From contig JAALGH010000011.1 in assembly GCA_011800155.1 (NCBI GenBank), positions 1,612,001 through 1,676,000 on the forward strand: a stretch of DNA of 64,000 nucleotides, given 5' to 3'. The translations under genes and the position numbers were made by a program. Every line of letters begins with the position of its first letter. Position 1 is the first letter of the stretch. Positions 45,063-57,001 of this stretch are shown here, in pieces. The stretch comes from Flammulina velutipes (lineage: Eukaryota > Basidiomycota > Agaricomycetes > Agaricales > Physalacriaceae). The notes under the pieces are model-generated. The model ran no database searches, was not told the origin of the DNA, and saw nothing but the letters and a program-made list of their open reading frames with translations.

Positions 45063-48016
45063 CTACTCATCGCGTACAAGGTCGGGAGGAGGGCCACTGA
45101 TATCGCACTTGCCCTTCTCGTTCATCTCAGCATCGGCCAAGCTAACAGACACGCCATTTTCATGACATTCCCTAGCCTCCGCCTTGGAAAGCGAAGCCAC
45201 ATTCCCAGACGCTAGCGGCAACCAAACAATCCTCTGGGGCCTCGACGCAGCTGGATGCATGAATCCGTACTCCGCTTCCTTCTTCTGTCGCTCCGCCATA
45301 GGTTCGACGAAGAAGAAATCCTTCATCTTTTGCCCTTCATCCAGATCTGACCTGCTCTCGTTCACGTTGTCTCGCGACTTCTCAGATCGGTTGGCCATTT
45401 CTACAGACCCGCCATCTGCGTTGGGGCGAAGTCTAGTCTCAGAGTCGGTGCGATGGGTCTCTTCTCCGTCGGATTCTATGGCTGCTGTCATCTTGTCGAC
45501 CAAGCTGAGAGGGAGGGCGTGGATGAGCGGTCCGTAGGAGTTTTTGATCAAAAGGTTGAAGAAGATCTAAAGCCAAGTCAGCTTTGGTTCGAACGGACGA
45601 TGTCGCGACATACCGTGAAGATGATGAGCACGACCATAAGGGCACCGTGAGCAACACACGCAGCCTTTCCATTCTCATCGCGGACCAGGAAGAAAAGGGC
45701 GCAAAGGCAGAGCTGTAGAGCTTGTGTTAGGAACAGAACAAGAAAAGGGTACAAACACACGTACCTGTTGAACATACATTCCAACAAATACATGTTGGAT
45801 GGCCTTGGGGAAGAAGAGTCCGCCGGTGTCGGTGGGTTGTTGGTATTCCCAGAGGAAGAGGTACTTGTAGAGCATGAACAGTAGGAAGAAAGTGCCGAAA
45901 GCAAGACCATTGATGATAGGCGAAATGATCATGTATCCCAGAGCTGAAGCATCATTATGAGTTGGGTTGTCTCATGATAGCGAACTTGACATACCGATGG
46001 TGCTGATGAGTGTGATGCCAGGGAAGGTGGTACCCCAAGATACACTGCGAGTGCCAAATTTGATCCCCCAGATGCTACGCGGTGTGCTACCCAGGATGAA
46101 AAGCTTCACGTAGTAGATGATCAAGGGTACAATCTGAAGGAAACCGCCAGCAGTACCCGCCAGACCTTGCAAAATGACATAACTGTATCAAGGTCAGCAT
46201 GGTATCTATCTCAAAGCGAAGAAACGCACGTCAAGAAGAAAGTTGAAGAAGTGGGTAACTTCTGGGCGAGTAATGTCGGAATAGACGTCGGATCGTTGAT
46301 AAGATCGTTCAAGGAGGCAATAATACCAGCCGAGAGCGTCACGATGAGGAAAGAGTGCTGTCGAAAGAATAAGGAAAGAGAGGGACATAAATCAGGCTGA
46401 TCAACTTACAAGAACTTGGAACATGAAGAATCGTGACATGAGGCTGAGTTCCAGGCCAGTTCGTTGGGGAATACCCTCGAATTGAGCTAAGAGGCGTAAA
46501 ATGATAGGAAGTAGCATCATGAGGACCGCAAGGAGAACGGGAGGTAAGATACCCTGGGAAGATATTAATGCAAGAACACGCAGTGTAGGGTGCGACTCAC
46601 GGCAATGATACCGACGACGACGGATGGCAGTTTGCAAATCCATGCTAGCCAGGTCGCGGTGTCGCAAAGGGTGTATACGTTGGAAATGATACCGACAAGA
46701 GCCACAGGGAACGCCCAACCAAGGATGAGCCCCGCCGTGGCAGCATAAGATATGATGGTGCGAAGCTGAAGGAAACGTTCAGTTTGAATAATGAATTCAA
46801 GAGACGTTTGACAAACCTTCATTTCATATGGATTCATACCCAAATTGGACCAAATGACATCCTCCGGGCTGATCTCGATATGACGACCAGCCATCCTGTA
46901 CGGTTCATGGTGGAGAAGAATCTGGGCACCTAGATGGGCAGAGATTTGCTTGTTGAACGTGATGAACGCGCTGTTGATGACTGGGTAGGTCTCGTCCGAT
47001 GGGTCGGCCAACTTGACGCGGCCTTCTTCAAGAAGTCTCGTCGTCTCACGAATCTCAGTGCGGGCCCAGTCGATAGAATCGACTTTCTCGCCCAACAACC
47101 CAAGGAATCCGAGCTTGTGGGTGGGGCGCTGGTCGCGAGGAACGGCGCCTTCGACTTCTTCAGCGGACCCTGACTTCAGCTGCAGCTTTGTGGCGATACC
47201 CAAAAGCTTGGTCTCCGCAGCCTCGAGCTTGTTGCAGGCAACCATGCGGCGATCATAGATATCAGGAAGTTCCTTGAGATTGCGGTTGAGGAAAATGCGG
47301 TTAACGCCTCCGGGAAGTTCGCCAAAAAGCTTGAGAAGGACCTCGCGAGTGAGATACTTTGATGGGACGCCGGTGACTAGAAGAGTGTTGGCCTGGACCG
47401 ACTTGGAATGGACGGGGTTTATGAGGTGTTGCTGGCGTTTGATGATGAAGTGGGCCATCTCGGTTTTGATGTTGTAAAAAATCCATCCTAGAAGCACACG
47501 TTAGGATAGGATAAAATAAGGAGCGCAGACATGAGGCGTACCTGTGAACAGCCACACTAGGATGATGTGGGCAGCGTATCGGACTGTTTGGTCTGGGGCG
47601 ACATTTCCAAAGATAAACTTGTCCAGGCGATTGTTGTCGCCTACTTGGGTATTTACGCTAGTGATGGGGAGGAGTACAGCCCAAGAGATGATCCAGATAG
47701 GGAGAAGGACTTTTGACATCATGCGCAGGAAACGGACGAAAAAATAGGCGTCCATTCCGTTTGATTTGATGATATCCTTGTAGTCTGCCTTGTAGAGAGC
47801 GACGGGCCATAAGAAGATGTTGCTGGAGAGGGAATGGATGCGTTTTGAAGGAGCTGGGACATATGTACGGGGTTCATAAATCGCCTTGAAATATGGTCGT
47901 ATGACGGTGAAAATCGCGAGCTCTGCGCCAAAGACGATTGCGTTGAAGACGAGGGCGGTGAGGAACGTGTCTGTCGACGCCGAGCCAGCGTTGGAGATGT
48001 CCGACGAGTCGGACAT
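45063..48016 (-). CDS. Calcium-permeable stress-gated cation channel, CSC1/OSCA/TMEM63 type
   Basis: Plasma-membrane channel of the DUF221/PHM7 family, opened by osmotic or mechanical stress in homologues. The start at 48016 (MSDSSDISNAGSASTDTFLT) precedes the first membrane segment. Order: N-terminal domain with a TM and FLWPVALYKADYKDI, WIISWAVLLPITS, a cytosolic domain with TLLVTGVPSKYLTREVLL, a charged coil and IWSNLGMNPYE, then many TM segments (SYAATAGLILGWAFPVALVG, ILPPVLLAVLMMLLP, SRFFMFQVLV). Several short introns. The C-terminal tail is charged and ends DISGPPPDLVRDE. TATATAA at 48191-48197 may be its promoter. Confidence 0.9.
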
Positions 48017-48968
48017 GGTGGTGGTGGTGGTGGGGAGAGAGGGAAAAGGAGCGTGGTGGTCGTCGGAAAGCAAGGCCTTTTATGTATGATCCTAAAAGTG
48101 ATGTCATGTCTCGCTTCTTTTGATCTTCTATCGCCCCTGGTGAGTAGCGCCACACGTATTTACTGCGCTCTGGAGGGCGTTCTGATTCTGTATATAATGC
48201 GCACCGCTCCTCCTGCATATTCTCCGTACTTTGGTAACGATTCCCGCCTGCGCGCGCGAGCCTGACAGCGTGTTAGCTGTCAAAATTTTAACCTGACAGC
48301 CCGCTTGTCATCGACCCTCAGAATAAAATATTCGAATGCCGGAGCAAAATGTCTAGGACGACATCAACCTATTGGAGAGCCTTCTGAGATCAGTTCCGAG
48401 ACGAAGAACCAGAGAACCAGGATCGGGACAGAGAGGGGCATAGAATCATGGCATATGTCATGTCAGACGTAGAGCAAGACAGCAGTACTATCCAACGTTA
48501 ACTGTGCTTGAGCTTGAGCAAAACCATATAGTTTGGCCCACAAACACCTACAACGGTACACGAGGCGCAGCCAGACGTCATCTACTGATGATCTAGATGA
48601 TTTGCTCGACTCCAAGGAACATATTCAGTTGCACGCGAATACGAGTATCGACAACATAGCCAAAGCCTCGAGTCCTGTGGTCATCGCATGTCATTGGCTG
48701 GACAATATACGTCGACTTTCTGATCTTCAGCTTATTAGGGAGCATGCGGTGGTGGGGAAGAGGCCAGTCTGGAGGCGCGAGGATCAGTATGACGAGGTGG
48801 TGAAACGTGACACATGTGGCGCACCATATTGAACAATCACTCTCACGCCTCAAAGCAATGCAAAATCGGAGAAAAAACCCAATGAAAACCCTCTATAGTA
48901 TTATATGATAGTATGGTACAGTCTATGTATATGGAGAAATCCTGGAATGTCCCAAAGAATATCAGCCT
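48017..48968. other. Intergenic between channel and PIN-like genes
   Basis: About 950 bp, both flanking genes on the minus strand. It holds TATATAA at 48191-48197. The frame 48533-48832 (99 residues, plus) shows no motif and is not called. Confidence 0.5.
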
Positions 48969-50919
48969 CTAGAAGATTATTTGTAAAGCATAAGCGGATA
49001 GAACAGTCATCGATAGGAACATGATAATGTACTGGGGAATGAGGAAGGCAGAGAAATGTTCTGCGCTCCCAGTCCCACTATACACTTGAGTTACGAACAC
49101 CTATCAAGGCACCAATTAGCATCATTGAAATGCTGCTCCAAGAATTTAGGAAACGTACCTGGGTAGTCGCAGTGGGAAGACATGAGAAAAATCTAGAAAC
49201 CAAAAAGTCAGTGCCACATCCAAGTGAGAAAGCAAAAGCACCCGACGCACATGCAAATAAACTGAAGAACCTTATCCTCCTTCGAAATGAAATCGATTCT
49301 AATCAACCCCACGCATATCAGCACCCCAATAATCGGCATAAGCACCATCCTCCCCAACGCCAGCGAAAAGATAGCGCCCAACGGCAAAGTCGGCCATTGG
49401 CTCCTTGGGACATTCAATCTCGCCAAAGCGGAGCCCAGGCAAATCAAGTTCAAAGGGACAGAAGCCGCCCCCATGAACTCTGCAAAGTCGTACAGGATAC
49501 CAAGAGGAGGCCCGCCATCTGGGGCGGAGGGCATATAAAAGTCGGGGACCTCGATGAAGAGAGCCTTGAGGGGCTTGATAAGCGCGATTGGGAACGAGAG
49601 GAGGATAGAGAGGGAGACTGGCATGCACAACGATAGGAGTAAGCCTTTGAAGAAGAGAAGTACTTTGCGTGCGAAGGTTGGTTGAATGGGAATACGATCC
49701 CCTTTGCCCTCTTGTACAGGCGTCAGAGGGCGTGAGGCGGGGGAGTCGTCCCGATATAACGTCTCCGGCACCAATGTCGGTGCTGGAGAGACAAGGCCCA
49801 TCTTCGCCTCTTGAGCGTCCATGGGGGAAGGAGGTCGCGTAGGACCTTCTGTAGGAACTGCCGTTGACGCTTCGTCGAAGAAAGAGACGTGGCGACGATA
49901 GTGAGGACGCGTGCTAGAGCCTTGGTTTGCCTCGTTCCAATGAACATGAGCCGACTCGTCAATCTTCTCCAGTCCCTCGAGTGGGCTTGGTTCCGATTGT
50001 TGCTTCTCCGGGTCCATTTCAGCGGTAGGAGCCCTCTTTTCGTCGTCAACAGCTGGTTTTCGTCCAAAGCATGAGCTTATCCTCTGGATAATGCGCCTCT
50101 GTTTCTGTTTCAAAGCCTGCTGGACCTCTTCTGGCTCCACATCAGGTCCTTCGAAATCCATGGCGACCAGTTTAATGCCACCCAACGGGAAGAAGGTGAC
50201 CTATCACAACGTTGAGCAGGAGAGCTTGATTATTGTGGGAAAACGTACCGTGTAAACCAAAATCAAGGCCGAGATGTAGGCAATGGACAAATTTTGGTCG
50301 CTCTCTCCCTTGAACGGCGAATTCGCAGCGATGCTGATGATAACAGCCGTCGCTAGCAGTTTCTGTCAGACCGGGGACAACAATGAAGACGAACTATCAA
50401 CTCACGTAAATCACCACAGTTGGACCATCCGCCGGCGGCGAGTATACCGTACCGGAAACGATGGGGCACCCAAAAAATCTGTTTCGTTATCCAGGAGATA
50501 GCCAATCCCATTGAAATGTAAATCAATGCGATTGTGACGAGGGGCACTATCAAGTAGATGAGTATATGAGCGGGAGCATGTTATTTTATGAAACGCACAA
50601 AGAACAGCGATGTTTTCCGTCGAGAAAGAGGGTAGAATTTTTGAGAACATTAAGCAGGGCATGGTGATATTCTGCGCGTCGTTAGGGAGGCTCAAGAGTA
50701 TGAGAAGGAAGGAATATAAACTCACAAGAGCTATCTGGCCTGCTCCCCTTGCCGCCACAGCGGGGAAGATATCCGCCTTCGTTATAATAAACCCGCCTGC
50801 CACACACAACATACTGAAAATTTTCATCAGTCCTCGTCCACGACCGCAGCACCTGTCGTGACTCACAGCTTTATCAGGGGACGGAAAGCAACCCATATGA
50901 GAGCGCCGACAGAGAGCAT
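48969..50919 (-). CDS. PIN-like/auxin efflux carrier family transporter (Ecm3-like)
   Basis: Ten-TM-type membrane transporter, ER or plasma membrane; the substrate in fungi is unknown. The start at 50919 (MLSVGALIWVAFRPLIK) begins the first TM. The family pattern continues GFIITKADIFPAVAARGAGQ, NITMPCLMFSKI, LAAGGWSNCGDLPTAVIISI, a long hydrophilic central loop, then SLSILLSFPIALIKPLKALF, GAASVPLNLICLGSALARL and LPLGAIFSLALGRMVLMP. The final exons after FICM are recovered by splicing (IFFSCLPTATTQVFVTQVYS, then SAEHFSAFLIPQ), ending at 48969. Introns are numerous and short. Confidence 0.88.
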
Positions 50920-51693
50920 CGTCGTTAAATGGAGTGTTGGCAGAGGAACGTCGTAAAAAGGGCGTTAATAGTTCGCACAGACCCATCCGAGTCAGCGATT
51001 AAATAGTAAAAAGCTAAACAACAGTTCCATAATTCCGGCAGGCTTGTCAAATGATTCCACCACGTGTTGACATGTAGCCGTCGAATACCGTGGCGTATTT
51101 CTCTGTAACGGGGGTTGATTGGCTTGCTAATTCCAGATTTGGTAGTTGGATACCTCAACGGTCCAAAACTCTCCTTCCATTCAAACGCGCGAGGTCTGGA
51201 AGCTAAACAGCGGAGAGATCATTCGCGGTTTTCGGATAGTACGGCCCGATGACCGCAGCTTGCTGCTTCGCCCATTTCACGCCACTTATAGCTACTCGAG
51301 CTCCGGCCATTCGCATTTTGCGTTGGAGAGTGCAGGGCTAGAGTTAACTATCCATTGACCCAGCTAAATTTGGTAACACCACGCTGCATTGGTACGTGAA
51401 AACTTGATGATACGCGGCGATTATCGTTGGATCTACTATCGCATCGTTTGAATGCGTGTATCCGCGGTGTAGATGAAGCAGGGATCTGGAAGCGATTCAT
51501 TTGAATCGAGCATTAGAGCGTAAAGAGGAAGCGGACTAACGGGCGCAATTCATAATGGCATAGGCCAAAAGTGCGATTGCCTGTAACATGGGCCGGTTGT
51601 ATGAATCTTCGAATGGGGTGCAAATGTAGCACACGTAAGGATGCTGGATGAAACGGTCAAGACAGTAAAGATTTACAAAGGGTAACCTACTAA
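50920..51693. other. Intergenic upstream of PIN-like gene
   Basis: About 770 bp between two minus-strand genes; no supported coding region. Confidence 0.5.
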
Positions 51694-52257
51694 TCATCGG
51701 CGCCCCTTGCCTTTGACCAATGTAAATCCCTCTTCATCTACCTCCGGTTCAGGTTTCGCAGCGCGAGTATCGATCAGTTGAGGTGCCGGATCCTCCATGT
51801 CCTCATCCTCGTTCCCATCCTCGCTCTCACCGTCCTCATCATCATCCTCCCATTCATCATCCGCGACCTGTGGAACCTCTATCTTCTTCCCCTTGATTTT
51901 ATCCGCCGAAGCCTCAAACTTGAGTACCAACGCTTGCACACCCGAACGCGTTTCCTCCCACATCTTGCAGATATCAATAGCGACCACCTCGGCGGTCCCA
52001 TCTTCCACTTCGGTATCGAACTCGTCGGACATGACCTGGAGCAGCATCTCTTCAACATACTGATCATCGGGCGCGTCTGCTTGTTCTTCGAAAGCATCTA
52101 CGATGACGGATGCGAGCCAAGTGCGTTTTTCAGCGCCACTTGGTCCACCCCAGTTTTCCTGCACCGCCAAGGAGAGAGTGGGCCATGATTTAAGACGCGC
52201 CACAACTCCACGTGCAAAAAGAATGGAAGTCAGCGCTGGAGCAGTTGATGTGCTCAT
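51694..52257 (-). CDS. TSR2: Pre-rRNA-processing protein TSR2
   Basis: Acts in 20S pre-rRNA maturation and as escort of ribosomal protein eS26. Intronless, 187 residues. The WGG-domain landmark ENWGGPSGAEKRTWLASVIV follows the N-terminal helix (LTSILFARGVVARLKSWPTL). The middle has YVEEMLLQVMSDEFDTEVED, DICKMWEE; the C-terminus is acidic (DDEWEDDDEDGESEDGNEDE) and ends EEGFTLVKGKGRR, both usual for TSR2. Confidence 0.93.
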   Translation of the reverse strand: MSTSTAPALTSILFARGVVARLKSWPTLSLAVQENWGGPSGAEKRTWLASVIVDAFEEQADAPDDQYVEEMLLQVMSDEFDTEVEDGTAEVVAIDICKMWEETRSGVQALVLKFEASADKIKGKKIEVPQVADDEWEDDDEDGESEDGNEDEDMEDPAPQLIDTRAAKPEPEVDEEGFTLVKGKGRR

Positions 52258-52589
52258 GATCGTCTGGAAAGAGAAATTTTGAGTTTGCGCTTATTTGCAC
52301 CCTCGCGATCTTTGGCGGTCATTGCCTTTTTGGGATTTTGTATATTCGTGGCGCAATGAAATTTCGTATAGGCGTATACGCATTATGTAGAAATGAGTTC
52401 TGGTTGTGACATAACACTCATATAATTAATACATCGCGAAGAAGAAAAAGTTTCAACAGACAGCACAGCGCGATAACATTTTTGGGATAAATACAATAGT
52501 AGGATATTGATACAGTATCAGTGGCAGAGAGATATATGGAGCGCAAATCGTAGGGTTCTTGGAAGGTAACAATACACAAAGTGTTCGTA
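52258..52589. other. Intergenic, TSR2 promoter and 2-TM gene 5 3' UTR
   Basis: 332 bp; contains the conserved 3' word at 52486-52495. Confidence 0.55.
52486..52495 (-). promoter_or_regulatory. Conserved 3' UTR word TGTATTTATC (copy 5)
   Basis: 95 bp beyond the stop of 2-TM gene 5; context TGTATTTATCCCAAAAATG. Confidence 0.55.
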
Positions 52590-53136
52590 TCAGGCTTTGA
52601 GGAGGGCCCAGATAGTTATGCCTGAACCAAGAGCAGTGGGAACGAAGACTGGCAGCGCAACCAGGCAGCGCCTCGCCCACCGCAGCTCTGCACATCTAAT
52701 TTTGTCGATTATAGCCTGCTTCTCGGCGATGGTCTTGCCTGGCATCCATTCGCCCGCCTCGTCGGACGAGGATGGAATACGTAGAGGCGAGAAAAAGATA
52801 AAGGCGCCCAGGATCCAGAACGGGAAAATTACTATGAGGAATGTCAGAGATCGATTTTATGGCGGATGTAGAGAAATGAGACGTACGAAATCCAATTATG
52901 AACAGGTACATGGCGAATGTTACGGGCTCGTCTCTAACGGCGTACGAGGGAGGAGGCAATGCCTCGGACTCCATGTAGACAGGTAGGGTGTCGATAGATG
53001 GCCTGTTCTGGCGGCCAGGCGTAAATGAGAAGAAACTGTATCCGTATGAGGCGAACGGATCCTCGCGAATGGCATGCAGGCTAAGCCTGGCAAACGAGGG
53101 AGAACGCTCGATGTAACAGGCAGTGCAATTTTCCAT
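52590..53136 (-). CDS. Small two-TM protein with PPxY motif, copy 5
   Basis: Diverged paralogue. Start MENCTACYIERSPSFARLSL; then EDPFASYGYSFFSFTPGRQN, LPVYMESEALPPPSYAVRDE (PPSY kept; LPVY replaces PPAY), AMYLFIIGF before the intron. Exon 2: LIFPFWILGAFIFFSPLR, EWMPGKTIAEKQAIIDKIRC, AELRWARRCLVAL and a last segment ending ITIWALLKA. Both membrane segments are intact. Its divergent partner is a decayed F-box fragment (~54050). Confidence 0.75.
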
Positions 53137-53244
53137 GTTGCTGGGATTGAGTGAGATGAGGAGACCGAATGAATGGCTCTGCGGCTTTGGCTGAAGGAAG
53201 TCCGACTGCCTGGGCTGGAGAAATCGAGCACCATGTTGGTCAGG

Positions 53245-53251
53245 TTATATA
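53245..53251 (-). promoter_or_regulatory. TATA box of 2-TM gene 5
   Basis: TATATAA on the minus strand in GGGTATATAACCTGACCAAC, ~108 bp before the ATG. Confidence 0.6.
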
Positions 53252-54029
53252 CCCACCTAAATCTTCTTGAGCAAATAACAGGGATGCTGTATTATTCGGT
53301 TAGACTCTCCAGGTAGATCTCTTGGAGATATTCGATCCACATACAGAATGTTGAGCTGACAGGAGTACGAGGGACGGAGGAGGGGAACAATGGGAGAACA
53401 TCGCGATCGGTGATGCGCCATGAAGCAGTACAATGAGACACACTTACCAGCTGCCAGATTGCTGCCACTGATTAGTCTGAAAGTTGTTTGACCATGGACG
53501 CTGGTGTACAACGCCTAGAGGTGGGCGCTACGCCACCCCCACTCGCAGCTGGTCCCTTCCCCATTTGGCAAACAAAGACGCAGTTCGCACAGCGGCCTTC
53601 CGAGTCCTCAGAGCGCCTAGATAAATTCCTTGTATGTTGCCAGATGCGGGATTATGGGTGACGCTCCAGACGACTTAGAGTAGGATGTTCGTTCTACTTC
53701 AAAGGTTGGCATCTGCGCTATTTGGTCGTGACTGCTGACCGTCTTCTGCAGAATGGTTCTTTTTTAAACCTCATTGTCCCTATCTGCTATCCTTACCCTG
53801 CACATTTAGGCGAACGATGGCAGATGGTATGGAAATTGACAGCACCAAGTGCCACTGATGGGTTAGAGGATTCTCGGAGAAAGCCGAACTTCTTTGACTT
53901 TCTCCCGTCATCATGAAAGCTTGGTCGTAGCTTCCAAATAGTTCTCAATACGGCTGCGAATAATGCTGTACAGGTCGCCGAACTGCTCTTGGTACGAAAC
54001 ATCTACGTAGACGTCTTCACTCATGCTAA

Positions 54030-54225
54030 CATCGTCTCAGAAAGAGCATGACATGTCTTGACGCAATATAATGCCTTGTCTCCGACGATATTGTCCTTAA
54101 ATTCTACTCCGTAGCTGCCCCGCCGACTCGATTGAAGCAGAAGCAGCGAGGACACTTCTCTCGTTCGCCCATGTATTTTAGCTCAATGTGTTCAGAGTGG
54201 CTTTCGGACCACACGATGGGGATTT
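54030..54225 (+). pseudogene. F-box family 3 relic with internal deletion
   Basis: A start-proximal part (~54060-54120, like the DDILYEILLQCC coding stretch at 40875) is joined directly to a distal part (~54140-54225: AGGACACTTCTCTCGTTCGC, CAATGTG..CAGAGTGGCTTTCG), like the coding stretch at 41605-41690. About 700 bp in between is missing. Divergent from 2-TM gene 5. Confidence 0.55.
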
Positions 54226-54602
54226 CTGTGTTGACGGTGACGACACTCGAAGAAAGTCTGTCTTGTATACATCCGTGGTGCGTGTTTCTCTATTTACCAG
54301 CCAACAGAGAGACGAGAAAGCCTGTAATATCGCGATTGTACGACGGGACCGAGTCATGGTTAGTCTCATGTCATGAGCGTGAGCTTGGTTTTCATCTAAA
54401 CGTATCCAATGTAGTGTATGTCATCACGCACACACGAGACATGGTCCCTAGCGACTCGTTGTCTCATGAAACATACCCACAAACACGCACGACGCGTGTT
54501 CCGATACCCGCTCAAACATTGTCATCCTGAATCCAAATACCAAATTTCTGGTTTACCAGTACGTCCTCCCTCCCTCCTTCATACCTCCAACTCCAACTTA
54601 CC

Positions 54603-55736
54603 ATGCAGTCAGACGTATTGGCCGCAAGAAATCGGTACATCCAGTATTACACCACCTACACGTCTCTGCGGACATTCTCTGTCCATGGTCTAGCTTTACA
54701 TTATCCTGCTCCTTTCCCGCTAGAAGCCATATCCCACGAACCCCTACCCGTTAGAAACGGCAACGTTCACATTCTCCCAGAGGACATCCTCTACGAAATC
54801 TTCATTCGCTGCTGTCCCAACCCAGCCGAGATCATGAACGACTCCGACCCATCATCCAGCCTCGACACCACCACAATGCCGTGGTCTCTATCATACGTAT
54901 GTCTGCGCTGGCGGGAGGTCGCACTGCGGATCTCGCAGGTTTGGGCGGTGGTCAATCTAGACTTCCACGGGATATACAGTGACAAGCGGCTGTTGGACCT
55001 CCAGCTCTCGCGTTCGAGGCAGTATCCGCTCTCTGTGCGTCTGTGTATCAATCCGCACAATGCCATTGCCATGTCGCTCGCACATCCCTACCTCCAGGCA
55101 TTCACACCATGTGTCCTAGCACGCCTCCGACATTTTCGGACGACGTACGTCCCGCCTTGTCTGGCGCTGAGGGACGCATTGCCGAGTCTGGCTTCCCTGC
55201 ATATCACTTGCAAGGCGCTTGACGTCTTCGGTACGCTCCCCAGCCTGACCAGCCTCGTCACCGAAAACGGTCATTGGATTTCCGAGGGACTGGTTCCATT
55301 TAACTTGCGTTTTTACCGTGTCAATTGCCTCTCCCTTCACTCCATCTTTCCCGTGTTGACAGCAGCATATAATCTCGAAACTCTCGACGTGTCATTCCAG
55401 TCTGCCGTTGCATCCTTCCCTGGCTTCCCAGTGCCATCCGAGGAAATCATCATCTTACACTACCTACGGACGCTCATCATATTCGACCCAGTCGGTCTAG
55501 GAGCTGCCAAAGCGCTATTGATGTCGTTGAAGATGCCTAGGCTGGACAGGTTGTCCTTGATGTTTGGACGGTTCTGCAACCTCAATCTTCCTGTTGCAGG
55601 AGACATGGATGCGATGGATACAGTGAAGGAGCTGTATATCTCTACAGTGCATATCAGTCCGATGAAGGACGACGAGGACAGGCTGGAGGCATTCTTGGAA
55701 CTCGTCCCGTCCGTGAAAGAAGTGGTACGCATTTAG
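54603..55736 (+). CDS. F-box-like protein, family 3 copy B
   Basis: Probable SCF substrate receptor, 377 residues, no intron evident. F-box segment HILPEDILYEIFIRCCPNP with SLSYVCLRWREVALRISQVW. The rest is leucine-rich: LLDLQLSRSRQYPLSVRLCI, LRDALPSLASLHI, YLRTLIIFDPVGLGAAKALL, then the family C-terminus (DRLEAFLELVPSVKEVVRI) that copy A lacks. The start is ambiguous: the first Met gives ~50 residues before the F-box; a later in-frame ATG is not obvious, so the first is kept. Confidence 0.75.
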   Translation: MQSDVLAARNRYIQYYTTYTSLRTFSVHGLALHYPAPFPLEAISHEPLPVRNGNVHILPEDILYEIFIRCCPNPAEIMNDSDPSSSLDTTTMPWSLSYVCLRWREVALRISQVWAVVNLDFHGIYSDKRLLDLQLSRSRQYPLSVRLCINPHNAIAMSLAHPYLQAFTPCVLARLRHFRTTYVPPCLALRDALPSLASLHITCKALDVFGTLPSLTSLVTENGHWISEGLVPFNLRFYRVNCLSLHSIFPVLTAAYNLETLDVSFQSAVASFPGFPVPSEEIIILHYLRTLIIFDPVGLGAAKALLMSLKMPRLDRLSLMFGRFCNLNLPVAGDMDAMDTVKELYISTVHISPMKDDEDRLEAFLELVPSVKEVVRI

Positions 55737-55824
55737 ATACCGGACAAGACACTTAGAGGCCGGAGCTAATTAAACTTCTTGTGGCGCCATCACCTGTTTC
55801 CTTTGCTCGACGACGTTCACAACG

Positions 55825-56948
55825 ATGCAACCAGTGTTTTATTGTCTGCCACAGAGCTTTGACCTCATTCCGCACGCACCTGCTCGGTATGCAGCAGGAT
55901 TTCTTCACAAGACTCTGCACGACAAGCGAGGCAATGCTTTTGACTTTGTTCAGTCGACGGAAACCAAGTATCGGGAGCTCTATGGCCTATATTACGACCT
56001 TCAACATTCTATTCTGCAACCCTTGTGTGTAACCTTTCTGCTTCAGTTTCGTTTCTGACTAGACACATAGGCTCTATCATCTCCGTGAACCCCATCGGCG
56101 CCTCATTGGCACGGCTTTCCAACGCCATGCTCTCGACGAAACCCTCAAGCACGAAGCGCGCGAGATCTTCCAGCTTGTCGTTGAAGATCTCACGGTGACT
56201 GGCCCTCAACAGTTGAGCTCGGATTTGGCCATCAAGTGCTCCGTGCTGTCTCTCCGTATAAACGGAGCTGTACAGGACGTCCGTGTCCAACTTGTCGATG
56301 CGCGCGTGGTAAGAAAAGCTTCGCCCAGGTCCAACTGCAATCTGAAGTCGACAGGCCCTCGACCTCCCCCCAGCCGCTTATGTAGATTGGTACACGTCGA
56401 TTGGCTGCATGTTGATATTCATGGACATCGGCCTGTTCGTCGGACTGCTCACCATGCTGTTCATTGACGATGATAATCCTTGGGCTACGTGGCTCCTTGG
56501 TGTCGCATTCGCAACAGCCCCCATAGCTGGTATGCCCGTTGTTCCCGGTCGCTTGCGCACGCTCATGCCCTCTAGTTTTGACCACCTTGGCTGGGGGATG
56601 GTACAGCAAACTTCGTGTTACTGCGGCACCGCTTTACTTTGACTTCTACTACCACCTCAATGCTTGGTTGGATGTGTCGCGATTTCTCGGAAATTTGAGC
56701 AGCGATTTGATTGACGTTGCGGAGAAGGAGAAGGCCCTCCTGTTCATGACACGGTTCCAAGCTTCGGTCAGTGATTCTCGTGTTCTCTGTCGTCTGCATG
56801 TCCAATCAAAGGGTTCTAGTTCACGACAGGCACTTCGATGAACAGCTTCGTTTGGGAGCATCTGGATCGCTTTGAGGAGTATGCAAAGGAATGGGAACGC
56901 ACGCGAGGGCTGTCAGCGTCTCTGGGTGCCAGATATTCTGACGTGTAA
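55825..56948 (+). CDS. Fungal membrane protein of unknown function, tandem copy 1
   Basis: I do not recognise the family. Exon chain: MQPVFYCLPQSFDLIPHAPA..LQP|LLYHLREPHRRLIGTAFQRH, then ..QLVDARV|ALDLPPAAYVDWYTSIGCML. A helical N-terminal region (FLHKTLHDKRGNAFDF, TKYRELYGLYYDL) is followed by a hydrophobic hairpin (IFMDIGLFVGLLTMLFI, WLLGVAFATAPIAG), then YHLNAWLDVSRFLGNLSSD, DVAEKEKALLFMTRFQAS and a C-terminal WEHLDRFEEYAKEWERTRG. It is colinear with the next two genes, same strand, 50-60 bp apart. Likely an integral membrane protein with two TM segments; role unknown. Confidence 0.7.
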
Positions 56949-57001
56949 TACTGACTATGTTCGGAATAAACGGTGTGCTTACTTCTTGCTTCTCTACCAC
57001 C

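Larger units (their letters stand above)
53137..54602. other. Partial third copy of the module flank
   Basis: Up to ~53560 it resembles the upstream flank of 2-TM gene 4 (TTATTTGCT..AGAAGAT, GCTGCCAGATTGCT, TGTACAACGCCTAGAG). It then runs into an F-box relic and ends at the promoter of an intact F-box gene. Confidence 0.6.

Noticed and set aside
48533..48832. 99-codon plus-strand frame
   Set aside because: Reasonable composition but no motif, paralogue or promoter.
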